Below, one piece after another: positions 19,980 to 31,648 of a stretch of 64,000 nt of DNA. Origin of the DNA: Paraplanobispora takensis (lineage in GTDB: Bacteria > Actinomycetota > Actinomycetes > Streptosporangiales > Streptosporangiaceae); NCBI RefSeq assembly GCF_016863195.1, contig NZ_BOOK01000001.1, positions 248,001 through 312,000 on the forward strand, read 5' to 3'. The position numbers were made by a program, and so were the translations under genes. A model generated the notes under the pieces. That model saw nothing but the letters and a program-made list of their open reading frames with translations. It did no database searches and had not been told where the DNA came from. Every line of letters starts with the position of its first letter. Position 1 is the stretch's first letter.

Positions 19980-20744
19980 ATGGACTGGGTGACCGACCCG
20001 CAGATCTGGATAGGGTTCCTCACCCTTGTCGGCCTGGAGATCGTTCTGGGGATCGACAACGTCATCTTCATCTCGATCCTGGCGGGCAAGCTCCCACCCG
20101 AGCAGCGGGAGAACGCGCGACGGCTGGGACTGGCGGCGGCGCTGATCAGCCGCCTGGCGCTGCTGCTGGCGCTGTCCTGGGTGGTACGGCTCACCGACCC
20201 GCTCTTCGAGGTCCTGGGACAGGAGATCTCGGGCCGCGACCTGATCCTGATCCTGGGCGGCCTGTTCCTGCTGGGCAAGAGCGTCTTCGAGATGCACGAC
20301 AGCCTGGAGGGCAAGTCAGGCCACGCCGGCGGCAAGGTCGCCGCCTCCTTCACCGCGGTGATCATCCAGATCATGATCCTGGACATCGTGTTCTCGCTCG
20401 ACTCGGTGATCACCGCGGTCGGCATGGTGGACGAGATCGGCGTCATGATCGCGGCCGTCATCGTCTCGGTCATCGTGATGCTGGTCGCCTCCGGGCCGAT
20501 CAGCCGCTTCGTGGAGAAGCACCCGAGCATCAAGATGCTCGCCCTGTCCTTCCTGGTCCTGATCGGCGTCGTACTGCTCGCCGAGGGCTTCGACCAGCAC
20601 ATCCCCAAGGGCTACATCTACTTCGCGATGGCCTTCTCGCTCGTGGTGGAGCTGCTCAACATCCGGGCGCGCACCAAGGCGGGCGGGGAGGAGCCGGTCG
20701 ACCTGCACCACCGGTACGAGGAGGACAGGCCCGCGGCGCCCTGA
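19980..20744 (+). CDS. TerC-family integral membrane protein
   Basis: This 254-residue protein has seven or more hydrophobic helices and the TerC signatures EIVLGIDNVIFISIL near the N-terminus and DIVFSLDSVITAVGMV in the second half, each with conserved acidic residues in the membrane. TerC relatives export or handle divalent metals such as Mn2+ and were first linked to tellurite resistance; no ter operon genes are nearby. ATG 19980 was chosen because GAGGAGAG is just upstream; the frame is open to 19842. No yybP-ykoY (Mn2+) riboswitch was recognised in the leader. Confidence 0.9.
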   Translation: MDWVTDPQIWIGFLTLVGLEIVLGIDNVIFISILAGKLPPEQRENARRLGLAAALISRLALLLALSWVVRLTDPLFEVLGQEISGRDLILILGGLFLLGKSVFEMHDSLEGKSGHAGGKVAASFTAVIIQIMILDIVFSLDSVITAVGMVDEIGVMIAAVIVSVIVMLVASGPISRFVEKHPSIKMLALSFLVLIGVVLLAEGFDQHIPKGYIYFAMAFSLVVELLNIRARTKAGGEEPVDLHHRYEEDRPAAP

Positions 20745-20792
20745 CCGGGATCGGGGGCTACCGGAGCCAGGGGCCCGGATTACGATGACTTC

Positions 20793-21992
20793 GTGCGCTT
20801 TGATCCCTGGAATCCGGAATTCGTCGCCCACCCCTACGACGTCTACGACGAGCTCAGGCGGGAGCGGCCGGTCAGCTTCTTCGAGCCGACCGGCCAGTGG
20901 CTGATCGCCCGGCACGCCGACGTCAACGCGCTGCTGCGCGACCGCAGGCTCGGCCGCTCCTACCTGCATGTGGCGACCCACGCGGAGTTCGGCCGGCCCG
21001 ACGACCCCGAGTTCCAGGACCCCTTCTGGCGGGTGATCCGGGCCGGCATGCTCGACGTCGAGCCGCCGGTCCACACGCGGCTGCGGCGGCTGGTGTCCAA
21101 GGCCTTCACCCCCCGCATGGTCGAGGCGCTGCGCCCCAAGATCGCAAAGATCGCCGGGGAGCTGGTGGACCGCCTCGTCGAGCGCGGCGGGGGAGACCTG
21201 ATCGCCGAGGTGGCCGAGCCGCTCCCGGTGACCGTGATCGCCGAGATGCTCGGCGTGCCGGAGGCCGACCGTCACCTTCTGCGGCCCTGGTCGGCCGACA
21301 TCTGCGGGATGTACGAGCTCAACCCCTCGATCGAGGCCCAGCGCACGGCCGTGCGCGCCGCCTCGGAGTTCTCCGCCTATCTCGTGGAGCTGGCCCGCGC
21401 GCGCAGGGCCGATCCGGGCGACGACCTCATCAGCGCGCTCGCGCAGGTGACCGACGAGGGCGACACGCTGACCGAGGAGGAGCTGGTCGGCACCTGCGTG
21501 CTGCTGCTCAACGCCGGGCACGAGGCCACCGTCAACGTCACCGGCAACGGCTGGTGGTCGCTGTTCCGCAACCCCGCCGAGCTGGAGCGCCTGCGCGCCG
21601 ACCACGGCCTGCTGCCGACCGCGGTCGAGGAGATGATGCGGTGGGACACCCCGCTGCAGATGTTCGAGCGCTGGGTGCTGGAGGACATCTCGGTCGGCGG
21701 GGTGGACATCCCGCGCGGGACCGAGGTGGCGCTGCTGTTCGGCTCGGCCAACCGCGACCCCGAGGTGTTCGACGAGCCCGGGCGCTTCGACGTGGGCCGC
21801 GGGGACAACCCGCACATCTCCTTCGGCGCGGGCATCCACTTCTGCCTCGGCGCGCCGCTGGCCCGCATCGAGCTCGCCGAGTCGTTCGGCGCCCTGCTGC
21901 GCGCGGCCCCGAAGATGGAGCTCGCCGCCGAGCCGGTGTGGGGGCCGGGCTACATCATCCGCGGCCTGGAGTCGCTCCAGGTCCGCATCTGA
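20793..21992 (+). CDS. cytochrome P450
   Basis: A soluble bacterial P450 of 399 residues. The heme-binding loop FGAGIHFCLGAPLAR holds the thiolate Cys351; the I-helix oxygen motif is AGHEAT, and the ExxR motif is EEMMR. This is an actinobacterial class I type that needs separate ferredoxin and reductase, which are not in the window. Substrate unknown; no biosynthetic cluster surrounds it. The GTG start at 20793 has TACGAT six bases upstream and no Shine-Dalgarno, suggesting a leaderless transcript. Confidence 0.93.
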   Translation: MRFDPWNPEFVAHPYDVYDELRRERPVSFFEPTGQWLIARHADVNALLRDRRLGRSYLHVATHAEFGRPDDPEFQDPFWRVIRAGMLDVEPPVHTRLRRLVSKAFTPRMVEALRPKIAKIAGELVDRLVERGGGDLIAEVAEPLPVTVIAEMLGVPEADRHLLRPWSADICGMYELNPSIEAQRTAVRAASEFSAYLVELARARRADPGDDLISALAQVTDEGDTLTEEELVGTCVLLLNAGHEATVNVTGNGWWSLFRNPAELERLRADHGLLPTAVEEMMRWDTPLQMFERWVLEDISVGGVDIPRGTEVALLFGSANRDPEVFDEPGRFDVGRGDNPHISFGAGIHFCLGAPLARIELAESFGALLRAAPKMELAAEPVWGPGYIIRGLESLQVRI

Positions 21993-22006
21993 GCCGTCCG
22001 TCGGCA

Positions 22007-22092
22007 GTCCGCGTCCGCTCCGGTAGTCCGCGTCCGCGGCCCGGGTTCCCGTCCGCGGTCCGCGGTCCGCGTCACTGTCCGCGGTCCGCGTC
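22007..22092. repeat. low-complexity GTCCGCG repeats after the P450 gene
   Basis: Between the P450 and midA stops, the heptamer GTCCGCG or close variants recur about nine times, including a direct repeat of AGTCCGCGTCCGC at 22007 and 22025. No gene fits here. It looks like slippage-grown sequence. Confidence 0.7.
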
Positions 22093-22140
22093 CCCGCCTG
22101 CTTCGGTTTCCCGCTACCCCTGCATTCCGGGCGAATGGGG

Positions 22141-23109
22141 TTATCTTGGGCGTGTCTGGACTAGCCATCCGAAACCGCCCAAGCCGTGCGGGTCGATCAG
22201 CTCGCCCTCCTGCGAGGCCCGCGCCAGGGCGTGGAGGTAGCCACGTGGGTCGGTGCGCGCGTGGTCGGCCGGCGGCCGGGCCCCGGTGACGCCCAGGGCC
22301 CGCAGGGCCTCGCGCTGCGTGGTCAGGGCCGTGGTGACGGCGCCGGTCCGCTCTCCCGCCGCCGCGCAGGCGTCCAGGGCGACGTGCGCGGTGATGTCGC
22401 ACGACCCGTCGGGGACGGGCGCGACGGTCGCGCCGTCGCGGTAGCCGGTCAGGGTGCCGTACGGCGGGCGCCCGTCCAGCCGGTGGGCGTAGTCGACGGC
22501 GATCGCCCGCCCGCGCGCCAGCCGTACGATCACCGAGGCCCAGGCCTCGTCGCGAGGCCTGCCGATCTCCGCGCGCCCCCCGGCCGCCCGCATCGGCCAC
22601 CAGCGCTCCAGCCAGGCCAGATCGGCCGCTTCCGGAGCCTCTCCCAGCCGCTCCTCGCCGGTCGAGGGATCGACCGTCACGAGCCGGGGGCCGTGCGGGG
22701 TCTGCTCGGCGACGTCCACCGGGACGTTGTCCAGCCACTCGTTGGCGATCACCAGCCCGTGGATGCTCTCCGGGGGCGTCGCCGCCCAGGCGATCTCCTC
22801 CGGCAACCGGGCCGGCCGCGGGGCCAGGTCCACCGCGGTCACCCGGAGCCTGGCCCGCAGGTGCGGGGGAGCCGCGGCCGCGATCCCGGCCGCGAGCGCG
22901 CCGTCGCCGGCGCCGATGTCGACCAGGTCGACGGCCGGCGGCCGGCCGAGCGCGTCGTCCACCGCGAGCAGCTCGCGCAGCAGGGCCTCGGCGAAGACCG
23001 GGGAGGCGACCACCGACGTCCGGAAGTGCCCGGAGGGGCGTTCGCGCAGATAGAAGCCGTTCTCACCGTAGAGGGCACGCTCCATCGCGACACGCCAGGG
23101 GAGCCACAT
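22141..23109 (-). CDS. SAM-dependent methyltransferase, MidA/NDUFAF7 family
   Basis: The 322-residue protein has a Rossmann SAM-binding motif (VDIGAGDGALAAGI), a MidA-like N-terminal segment (ENGFYLRERPSGHFRTS then SPVFAEALLREL) and the NEWLDNVPVDV block typical of the family. The eukaryotic member NDUFAF7 methylates an arginine of the NuoD homologue NDUFS2. A nuoD paralogue lies 4 kb away, which makes NuoD2 a candidate substrate by inference. Start at ATG 23109 was chosen because the upstream in-frame codons are poor; TAACGT ends eight bases before it (leaderless pattern). Confidence 0.85.
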   Translation of the reverse strand: MWLPWRVAMERALYGENGFYLRERPSGHFRTSVVASPVFAEALLRELLAVDDALGRPPAVDLVDIGAGDGALAAGIAAAAPPHLRARLRVTAVDLAPRPARLPEEIAWAATPPESIHGLVIANEWLDNVPVDVAEQTPHGPRLVTVDPSTGEERLGEAPEAADLAWLERWWPMRAAGGRAEIGRPRDEAWASVIVRLARGRAIAVDYAHRLDGRPPYGTLTGYRDGATVAPVPDGSCDITAHVALDACAAAGERTGAVTTALTTQREALRALGVTGARPPADHARTDPRGYLHALARASQEGELIDPHGLGGFGWLVQTRPR

Positions 23110-23440
23110 GACAGCAGACGTTACCGGGAGCGGGCCGGGACGGTGATGGTCTTGGTGATGGGCTCGTCGTGACACGCGGGGCGAGGGGATGACTACACGC
23201 TGTCATGACTTTGCGTTACCGTGGCATTACCGGCGGCGATCGACGTCCCGGCCCGCTCCCCCAGCGGGCGCGGTCCGTGTCGCCTCTCGGTCGGCCGGGT
23301 TCCCGGCGGGCGCCGGGCCACGTGCCCGGCCCGGCGCCCGCCGCCGTCTTACGCCACGCCGCGACACGGTTACGAGCCGTTGGCCCGTTACGCTGGTCAA
23401 CTGGGTGCAGAAGCCCCAGGTGGTCGAAGGACGGGACGTC

Positions 23441-24331
23441 ATGCACATAGACGATCGCCCGGCACGGCTGGCAGTCGGAGTGCTCGGAGCCGGACGGGTC
23501 GGCTCGGTGCTCGGCGCGGCGCTCGCGCGCGCGGGTCATCGGGTGGTGGCCGCCAGCGGCGTCTCCGACGCCTCGCGGAACCGGGTGGCCGACAGGCTCG
23601 GCCTGATCCCCAGCAACCCCGAGGACGTGGTGGCCAAGGCCGACCTCGTCCTGCTGACGGTTCCCGACGACGTGCTGCCCGATCTGGTCGTGGGCCTGGC
23701 CGAGACCGGCGTCGAGCTGCGCGGCAAGCTGCTGGTGCACACCAGCGGCGCCTACGGCCTGGCCGTGCTGAACCCCGCGACCAAGGCGGGCGCGCTGCCG
23801 CTGGCCCTGCACCCGGTGATGACCTTCACCGGGAGCGACGACGACCTCAACCGCATGACCGGCATCTCGTTCGGGGTGACCGCGCCCGACCAGCTCCGCA
23901 TGGTGGCCGAGGCGCTGGTCATCGAGATGGAGGGCGAGCCGGTCTGGATCGAGGAGAAGGACCGGGCGCTCTACCACGCGGCCCTGGCCGGTGCGGCCAA
24001 CCACATGGTCACGCTCGTCGCCGAGTCCTCCGACCTGCTGCAGAAGATCGGCGTCGACGATCCGGGCCGGATGCTCGGGCCGCTCCTGGGGGCCGCGCTG
24101 GACAACGTGCTCCGGCTCGGCATCGCCGGGCTGACCGGCCCGGTGGTCCGCGGCGACGCCGGAACGGTGCGCAGGCACGTGGACGCGCTGATCCTGGCCG
24201 CCCCCGAGGCGGCCGACGCCTATGTGGCCCTCGCTAGGCTCACGGCGGACCGGGCGCTCGCGGCGGGGCTGCTCAAGCCCGAGGCGGCCGAGCGCCTCCT
24301 GGACGCCCTGGGAGGAAACATATGGACGTGA
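23441..24331 (+). CDS. Rossmann-like and DUF2520 domain oxidoreductase-like protein
   Basis: The 296-residue protein starts with an NAD(P)-binding fold ([21 protein letters not shown]) and continues into a helical DUF2520 domain ([21 protein letters not shown]). The layout is that of ketopantoate-reductase-like proteins, and the gene is conserved directly before panC in actinobacteria. A direct role in pantothenate supply is an inference from context only. ATG 23441 with GAAGGACGG upstream was chosen over longer frames. Its last ten bases overlap panC, so the two are coupled. Confidence 0.88.
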   Translation: MHIDDRPARLAVGVLGAGRVGSVLGAALARAGHRVVAASGVSDASRNRVADRLGLIPSNPEDVVAKADLVLLTVPDDVLPDLVVGLAETGVELRGKLLVHTSGAYGLAVLNPATKAGALPLALHPVMTFTGSDDDLNRMTGISFGVTAPDQLRMVAEALVIEMEGEPVWIEEKDRALYHAALAGAANHMVTLVAESSDLLQKIGVDDPGRMLGPLLGAALDNVLRLGIAGLTGPVVRGDAGTVRRHVDALILAAPEAADAYVALARLTADRALAAGLLKPEAAERLLDALGGNIWT

Positions 24332-25185
24332 TCGTTGCCGGGGACCGCGCCGAGCTGGCCGAGGCCCGGCGGACCCTCGGGATCGGCGGCCCCGGCCGCC
24401 TCGACGGGCCCCCGGCGCTCGCGCTGGTGCCGACGATGGGAGCCCTGCACGAGGGCCACCGCTCGCTCATGCGGCAGGCCCGCGAGCTGGCCGAGCACGT
24501 CGCGGTCAGCATCTTCGTCAACCCGCTGCAGTTCGGGCCCGGTGAGGACTACTCCCGCTATCCGCGGACGTTCGAGACGGACCTGGAGATCTGCGCGGCC
24601 GAGGGCGTGAGCGTCGTCTTCGCCCCCTCCGCGGAGGACATGTACCTGCCGGACCGGCAGGTGAGCGTGTCGGCGGGGGCGATGGGCGCGGTCGCCGAGG
24701 GCGCGTTCCGGCCGGGGCACTTCGACGGCGTGCTGACCGTGGTGCTCAAGCTGTTCAACCTGGTCCGGCCGGACGTGGCGGTGTTCGGGCGCAAGGACGC
24801 CCAGCAGCTGGCGCTGATCCGCCGGATGGTCGCCGACCTCGACGTGCCGGTCTCCGTCGTGGGCGCGCCGACGGTCCGCGAGCCCGACGGCCTGGCGCTG
24901 TCGAGCCGCAACCGCTATCTGTCGCCGCAGGACCGGATCGCGGCCCTCGCACTGTCGCGGGCGCTGTTCGCCGGTGAGCGGGAGGGTGGGCCGGCGCAGA
25001 TCCTGCGGGCGGCGCGCGCCGTACTCGACGCCGAGCCCGCGGTGGAGGTCGACTATCTGATCCTGGCGGACCCGGCGACCTTCGCCGAGGTGGGGGACGA
25101 CCACACCGGGGAGGCGGTCCTGGCCGTCGCGGCCCGGGTCGGGACTACCCGCCTGATCGACAACGTTGTCCTCACGCTGGGCTGA
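24322..25185 (+). CDS. panC: pantothenate synthetase
   Basis: PanC joins pantoate and beta-alanine with ATP to form pantothenate. The nucleotidyltransferase signatures are clear: [14 protein letters not shown] (HIGH-like), [18 protein letters not shown], the central [25 protein letters not shown], and SSRNRYLSP (KMSKS-like). 287 residues is normal. GGGAGGAAA precedes the start. Followed by panD after 104 bases, which supplies beta-alanine. Confidence 0.96.
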   Translation: MDVIVAGDRAELAEARRTLGIGGPGRLDGPPALALVPTMGALHEGHRSLMRQARELAEHVAVSIFVNPLQFGPGEDYSRYPRTFETDLEICAAEGVSVVFAPSAEDMYLPDRQVSVSAGAMGAVAEGAFRPGHFDGVLTVVLKLFNLVRPDVAVFGRKDAQQLALIRRMVADLDVPVSVVGAPTVREPDGLALSSRNRYLSPQDRIAALALSRALFAGEREGGPAQILRAARAVLDAEPAVEVDYLILADPATFAEVGDDHTGEAVLAVAARVGTTRLIDNVVLTLG

Positions 25186-25289
25186 TCGGCGGCGTTGTCC
25201 CGGCACGGAGCCGATCTATACCCTGGTTCATCTCCCTGTCCGGCGTGCACGCCCTCGGGCGGCGCGACCTTGAGAAAGGCGAACGTCGC

Positions 25290-25706
25290 ATGCTCCGAAC
25301 CATGCTGACCTCCAAGATCCATCGTGCCACCGTCACCCAGGCCGACCTGCACTACGTGGGATCGATCACCATCGACGAGGACCTGCTGGACGCCGCCGGG
25401 CTGCTGCCCGGGGAGCAGGTCCACGTGGTCGACATCGACAACGGCGCCCGCCTGGTCACCTACACCATCGCCGGACCCCGCGGATCCGGGGTCATCGGCG
25501 TCAACGGGGCCGCCGCCCGGCTCGTCCACCAGGGCGACCTGATCATCATCATCGCCTACGGTCAGATGGAGGACGCCGAGGCCAGGGCCTTCCGCCCCCG
25601 CGTGGTCCACGTCGACCGCGACAACCGGATCGTGAACCTCGGCGACGACCTCGCCGAGCCCGTCCCCGGCGCCGAGGACCTCCGAGGCGACCTCGTCGCC
25701 GGCTGA
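25290..25706 (+). CDS. panD: aspartate 1-decarboxylase
   Basis: PanD decarboxylates aspartate to beta-alanine using a pyruvoyl group made by self-cleavage. The cleavage site Gly24-Ser25 is in HYVGSITID, and the N-terminus [20 protein letters not shown] matches the family exactly in placement. ATG 25290 with AAAGGCG upstream gives 138 residues; the upstream ORF extension to 25245 is not needed. A strong hairpin follows about 45 bases after the stop. Confidence 0.96.
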   Translation: MLRTMLTSKIHRATVTQADLHYVGSITIDEDLLDAAGLLPGEQVHVVDIDNGARLVTYTIAGPRGSGVIGVNGAAARLVHQGDLIIIIAYGQMEDAEARAFRPRVVHVDRDNRIVNLGDDLAEPVPGAEDLRGDLVAG

Positions 25707-25751
25707 CCTCCGCCCCTCCCGTGATGCCCGCCGTACGGCGGCGCCGACAAG

Positions 25752-25778
25752 GCCGGTACGGCTCCCCGCCGTACCGGC
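25752..25778 (+). terminator. hairpin downstream of panD
   Basis: GCCGGTACGG (25752-25761) pairs perfectly with CCGTACCGGC (25769-25778) across seven bases. Flanking GGCGCCG motifs resemble those in the large inverted repeat at 44605-44827, so this may also be a small REP-like element. Confidence 0.6.
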
Positions 25779-26091
25779 GCCGTCGGGAAGGGCCGGTCAG
25801 TTCGGCCGGGCGGCGGGAGCCGTACGGGGCTGACCGGGGGGAACGAGCAATCGAGCGCCCCGGGGAAGAGCCGCGTCGTGCCGGGCGTTATCGTCATGTT
25901 GACGAAATTCACGGTCCCCCGCGAGGGGGCGCCGGTGAACCAGCCGAGGAACGCCCGGAGCGAGGAACGAGCGAGGACGTGACGAGGGCGGGAGCCGGAC
26001 CAGGCCGCCCCCGAGCCGTGACGCGCAGCGTCGCCATCGACACAGCCCCGAGCCGCGACGCGCAGCGTCGCCATCAACACAGGAGGCGGCA
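25779..26091 (+). promoter_or_regulatory. panD-nadB intergenic control region with two operator-like elements
   Basis: The 385-bp gap between panD and nadB holds no convincing gene. It contains an inverted repeat TCGTCA-TGT-TGACGA at 25891-25905, and just before nadB two direct 35-bp repeats (26011-26045 and 26048-26082; two mismatches, period 37). Each repeat carries a palindromic core: GYGACGC-GCA-GCGTCGC. The second copy ends at the nadB ribosome site. The layout looks like a regulated promoter for the NAD operon, but the regulator is not known. Confidence 0.55.
26011..26082 (+). repeat. tandem 35-bp repeats with palindromic cores upstream of nadB
   Basis: Copies start at 26011 and 26048 and differ at two positions (T/C and G/A). 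The second copy contains the perfect palindrome GCGACGC-GCA-GCGTCGC. The end of copy two abuts AGGAGG, the nadB ribosome-binding site. Confidence 0.85.
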
Positions 26092-28628
<2,537 letters not shown>

Positions 28629-28629
<1 letters not shown>

Positions 28630-29411
28630 TGCTGCTCGCCATCGACGTCGGCAACACGCACACCGTTCTCGGCCTGTTCGAGGGTGAAGAGGTGATCGAG
28701 CACTGGCGGATCGCCACCGACGCCCGGCGCACCGCCGACGAGATCGCGGTCGTGCTGCAGGGGCTGCTCGCCCAGTCGCCGCTGCTCAAGGGAGCCGACG
28801 TCGACGGCATCGCGATCTGCTCCACGGTGCCGTCGGTGCTCAACGAGATGCGCGAGATGTGCCGCCGTTACTACGGCGACGTCACCGCAGTGATCGTGGA
28901 GCCCGGCATCCGCACCGGAGTGCCGGTCCGGATGGACAATCCCAAGGAGGTCGGCAGCGACCGGATCGTCAACGCGCTGGCGGCCATCCAGCTGTACGGC
29001 GGGCCGTGCATCATCGTCGACTTCGGCACCGCCACCTCCTTCGACGCCGTCTCCCCCAAGGGGGAGTACGTCGGGGCCGTCACCGCGCCCGGCATCGAGA
29101 TCTCGGTGGACGCGCTGGCCGCCGCCGGGGCGCAGCTGCACAAGGTGGAGCTGGTCCGGCCCCGGTCGGTGATCGCCAAGAACACGGTCGAGGCGCTCCA
29201 GTCGGGCATCATCTACGGGTTCGCCGGACAGGTGGACGGGATCGTGGAGCGGATGGCCGCCGAGCTGGCCGACGACCCCGACGACGTGACCGTGGTCGCG
29301 ACGGGCGGGGCGGCGCCGCTGGTGGTGGGCGAGGCGGCCTCGGTCGACGTGCACGAACCGTGGCTGACGCTGATCGGGCTCCGGCTCATCTACCACCGCA
29401 ACACGGCGTGA
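28629..29411 (+). CDS. coaX: type III pantothenate kinase
   Basis: CoaX phosphorylates pantothenate, the first step of CoA synthesis, without feedback by CoA. The ASKHA-fold motifs are present: AIDVGNTHTVLGLF (phosphate 1), GSDRIVNALAA and DFGTATSFDAVS (phosphate 2), and ATGGAAPLV near the C-terminus. The 260-residue length is standard. ATG 28629 overlaps the nadB-nadC stop (ATGA-type overlap), so it is translated from the same message. Confidence 0.95.
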
Positions 29412-29414
29412 CCC

Positions 29415-29490
29415 GGGCGCGGGCCCGCCGCCGGGACACAGCGCGGGGGCGCGTGGCCGGGCGCGGGTCCGCCGCCGGGACACAGCGCGG
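29415..29490. repeat. two 32-bp direct repeats between coaX and lysS
   Basis: Nearly identical 32-bp segments at 29415-29446 and 29459-29490 (one C/T difference, period 44) contain CGCCGCCGGGACACAGCGCG. A third partial copy of the start (CCGGGCGCGG) follows. No gene fits in the 135-bp gap. Confidence 0.8.
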
Positions 29491-29546
29491 CCGGGCGCGG
29501 CCACCGCCAGCACCGCCGGTTCCGCAGTGTCGGTACCCTTGGCTCC

Positions 29547-31052
29547 GTGAGCGACCATCTGACCCCAGCCGAGGATCTGCCCGAGCAGATGCGCGTGCGC
29601 CGGGAGAAGCTCGACCGCCTGCGTTCCGAGGGCGTCGACCCCTACCCGGTGAACTTCCCGCGCACCGCGACCAACGCCGAGATCCGCGAGAAATACGCCG
29701 ATCTCGCCGCTGACACCGCGACCGGCGACAAAGTGGGCGTCACGGGCCGCGTGATGCTGTCCAGGACCGGCGGCAAGCTCTGCTTCGCCACGATCCGCGA
29801 CGGCTCCGGCGACCTGCAGGTGATGATCTCGCTGGACAAGGTGGGCGAGGAGTCCCTGGCCGCCTGGAAGCGCGACGTCGACCTCGGCGACCACATCGGG
29901 ATCGAGGGCGAGGTCATCACCTCCCGCCGCGGCGAGCTGTCCATCCTGGCCGACCGGTGGGCGATCACGTCCAAGTGCCTGCGCCCGCTGCCGGAGAAGC
30001 ACGCCGGGCTCACCGACCCCGAGGCGCGCGTACGGCTGCGCTACGTGGACCTCATCGTCAACGACGAGGCCCGCAAGATGGCGCACCTGCGCAGCGACAC
30101 GGTCCGGGCGGTGCGCGACTTCTGGCACGAGGAGGGCTATCTGGAGGTCGAGACGCCGATGCTCCAGCCGATCCACGGCGGAGCGGCGGCCCGGCCCTTC
30201 AAGACCCACATCAACGCCTACGACATGGAGCTCTACCTCCGCATCGCGATCGAGCTCTATCTCAAGCGGCTCGTGGTGGGCGGCATCGAGAAGGTCTTCG
30301 AGATCAACCGCAACTTCCGCAACGAGGGCGCGGACGCCACCCACAACCCCGAGTTCACCATGCTCGAGGCGTACGGGACGTATCTCGACTACAACGACAT
30401 GGCCGACCTCACCCAGCGGATGTACCAGAAGGCCGTGGTGGCCGCGCTGGGCACCACGGTCGTGGTGCACGAGGGCCGGGAGGTCGACCTCGGCCTGACC
30501 CGGTGGCCGCGGATCACGCTGTACGGCTCGGTCTCGGAGGCGATCGGCGAGGAGATCACCACCGAGACCCCGCTGGAGAAGGTCAGGAAGCTGGCCGACG
30601 CCCGGGAGATCCACTGGGACCCCAAGTGGGGACAGGGCAAGCTCGTCCAGGAGATCTTCGAGGCGCTGGTCGAGCACACGCTCGTCCAGCCCACCTTCGT
30701 CATGGACTACCCGCTGGAGACCTCCCCGCTGACCCGCCAGCACCGCGACAACCCGCTGCTGACGGAGAAGTGGGACCTGATCGGCTTCGGCACCGAGCTG
30801 GGCACCGCCTACTCGGAGCTGGTCGATCCGGTCGAGCAGCGCCGCCGCCTGGTCGAGCAGTCCCTGCTCGCCGCCGGCGGCGACCTGGAGGCCATGCAAC
30901 TTGACGAGGACTTCCTGGCCGCTCTGGAATACGCGATGCCGCCCACCGGCGGCATGGGCGCCGGCATCGATCGCATGATCATGGCGTTCACCGGCAGGAA
31001 TATCCGCGAGACGATCCTGTTCCCGCTGGTCAAGCCGACCGGCGGGTCCTGA
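29547..31052 (+). CDS. lysS: lysyl-tRNA synthetase, class II
   Basis: Charges tRNA-Lys. The N-terminal OB-fold anticodon domain (about 60-165) is followed by the class II core: motif 2 with FEINRNFRNEGADATHNPEFTMLEA split around residue 255, and motif 3 GAGIDRMIMAFTG near the end. The length of 501 is that of plain LysS; it lacks the membrane domain of LysX. The GTG start has TACCCT seven bases upstream and no Shine-Dalgarno, suggesting a leaderless message. A textbook terminator follows. Confidence 0.95.
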   Translation: MSDHLTPAEDLPEQMRVRREKLDRLRSEGVDPYPVNFPRTATNAEIREKYADLAADTATGDKVGVTGRVMLSRTGGKLCFATIRDGSGDLQVMISLDKVGEESLAAWKRDVDLGDHIGIEGEVITSRRGELSILADRWAITSKCLRPLPEKHAGLTDPEARVRLRYVDLIVNDEARKMAHLRSDTVRAVRDFWHEEGYLEVETPMLQPIHGGAAARPFKTHINAYDMELYLRIAIELYLKRLVVGGIEKVFEINRNFRNEGADATHNPEFTMLEAYGTYLDYNDMADLTQRMYQKAVVAALGTTVVVHEGREVDLGLTRWPRITLYGSVSEAIGEEITTETPLEKVRKLADAREIHWDPKWGQGKLVQEIFEALVEHTLVQPTFVMDYPLETSPLTRQHRDNPLLTEKWDLIGFGTELGTAYSELVDPVEQRRRLVEQSLLAAGGDLEAMQLDEDFLAALEYAMPPTGGMGAGIDRMIMAFTGRNIRETILFPLVKPTGGS

Positions 31053-31081
31053 TCGGAGCACAGCCGGCCGTATGCGGCCGG

Positions 31082-31120
31082 ACGAGAGGGGCGCGGCCGC
31101 GGCCGCGCCCCTCTCGTTTT
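31082..31120 (+). terminator. intrinsic terminator of lysS
   Basis: A perfect 36-base palindrome (31082-31117) forms an 18-bp stem around a GCGGCCGC-rich centre and is followed by TTTT. It begins 29 bases after the lysS stop. One of the few here with a T-run. Confidence 0.9.
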
Positions 31121-31550
31121 CGTTCCGTTCCGTGGTGAGTGCGGCGCGAAACTCCATTTGCACGTGCACGCCATAGTGTGTGTTGATCCGTCATCCTGCG
31201 GAGCCGTACACCGAATGCCGGAGAAATGCGCTCATCCTCTGCCCGGTGGGCGGCGATTTCCTCCACGCCGTCCGGGCGGGGGCGACTCTCCCCGTCGAAG
31301 GCCGCTCCCTTTCCCGGGAAATGCGCGGAGCACGGGCCGGCCGCGTGACCTGCGGAAAGCCGATCTCATCGATCGGGGCGCCCGGCGAAACCGCGCCTGC
31401 CGAAGGCCCCCCGGCGGGCGATGGCGCCCGGTGTTCGCGGCGGTGGGTCGCGGCAGCTCGGGTTAACCGTAAAGGCGCTGACATATCGTGAGTAGTTCAC
31501 GTAGCAAGCACTATGTCAATGAACGGCTCTCAGACTATGGAACTCGGAAC
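31121..31550. other. intergenic region without supported gene
   Basis: About 430 bases between the lysS terminator and the next promoter. Frames here have no family resemblance and no ribosome sites. A small inverted repeat CGTGA-GTAGT-TCACG lies at 31487-31501, 50 bases before the promoter of the HTH gene, and could be an operator. Confidence 0.5.
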
Positions 31551-31580
31551 TTGACGACCTTTGAAGAAGACGTTTACCGT
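31551..31580 (+). promoter_or_regulatory. sigma-70-type promoter for the small HTH gene
   Basis: TTGACG (31551-31556) and TACCGT (31575-31580) are spaced by 18 bases, a close fit to the actinomycete vegetative consensus. The leader would be about 60 bases. Confidence 0.65.
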
Positions 31581-31648
31581 TCCTGACGGGCGACATTGGT
31601 TCCGATCAAACCCACGGCTGGGTTACGGAGCGGGGGGAGGATCTCTAG

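Noticed and set aside
31180-31491. 103-codon frame after lysS
   Set aside because: No ribosome site, no recognisable domain, overlaps other equally weak frames.
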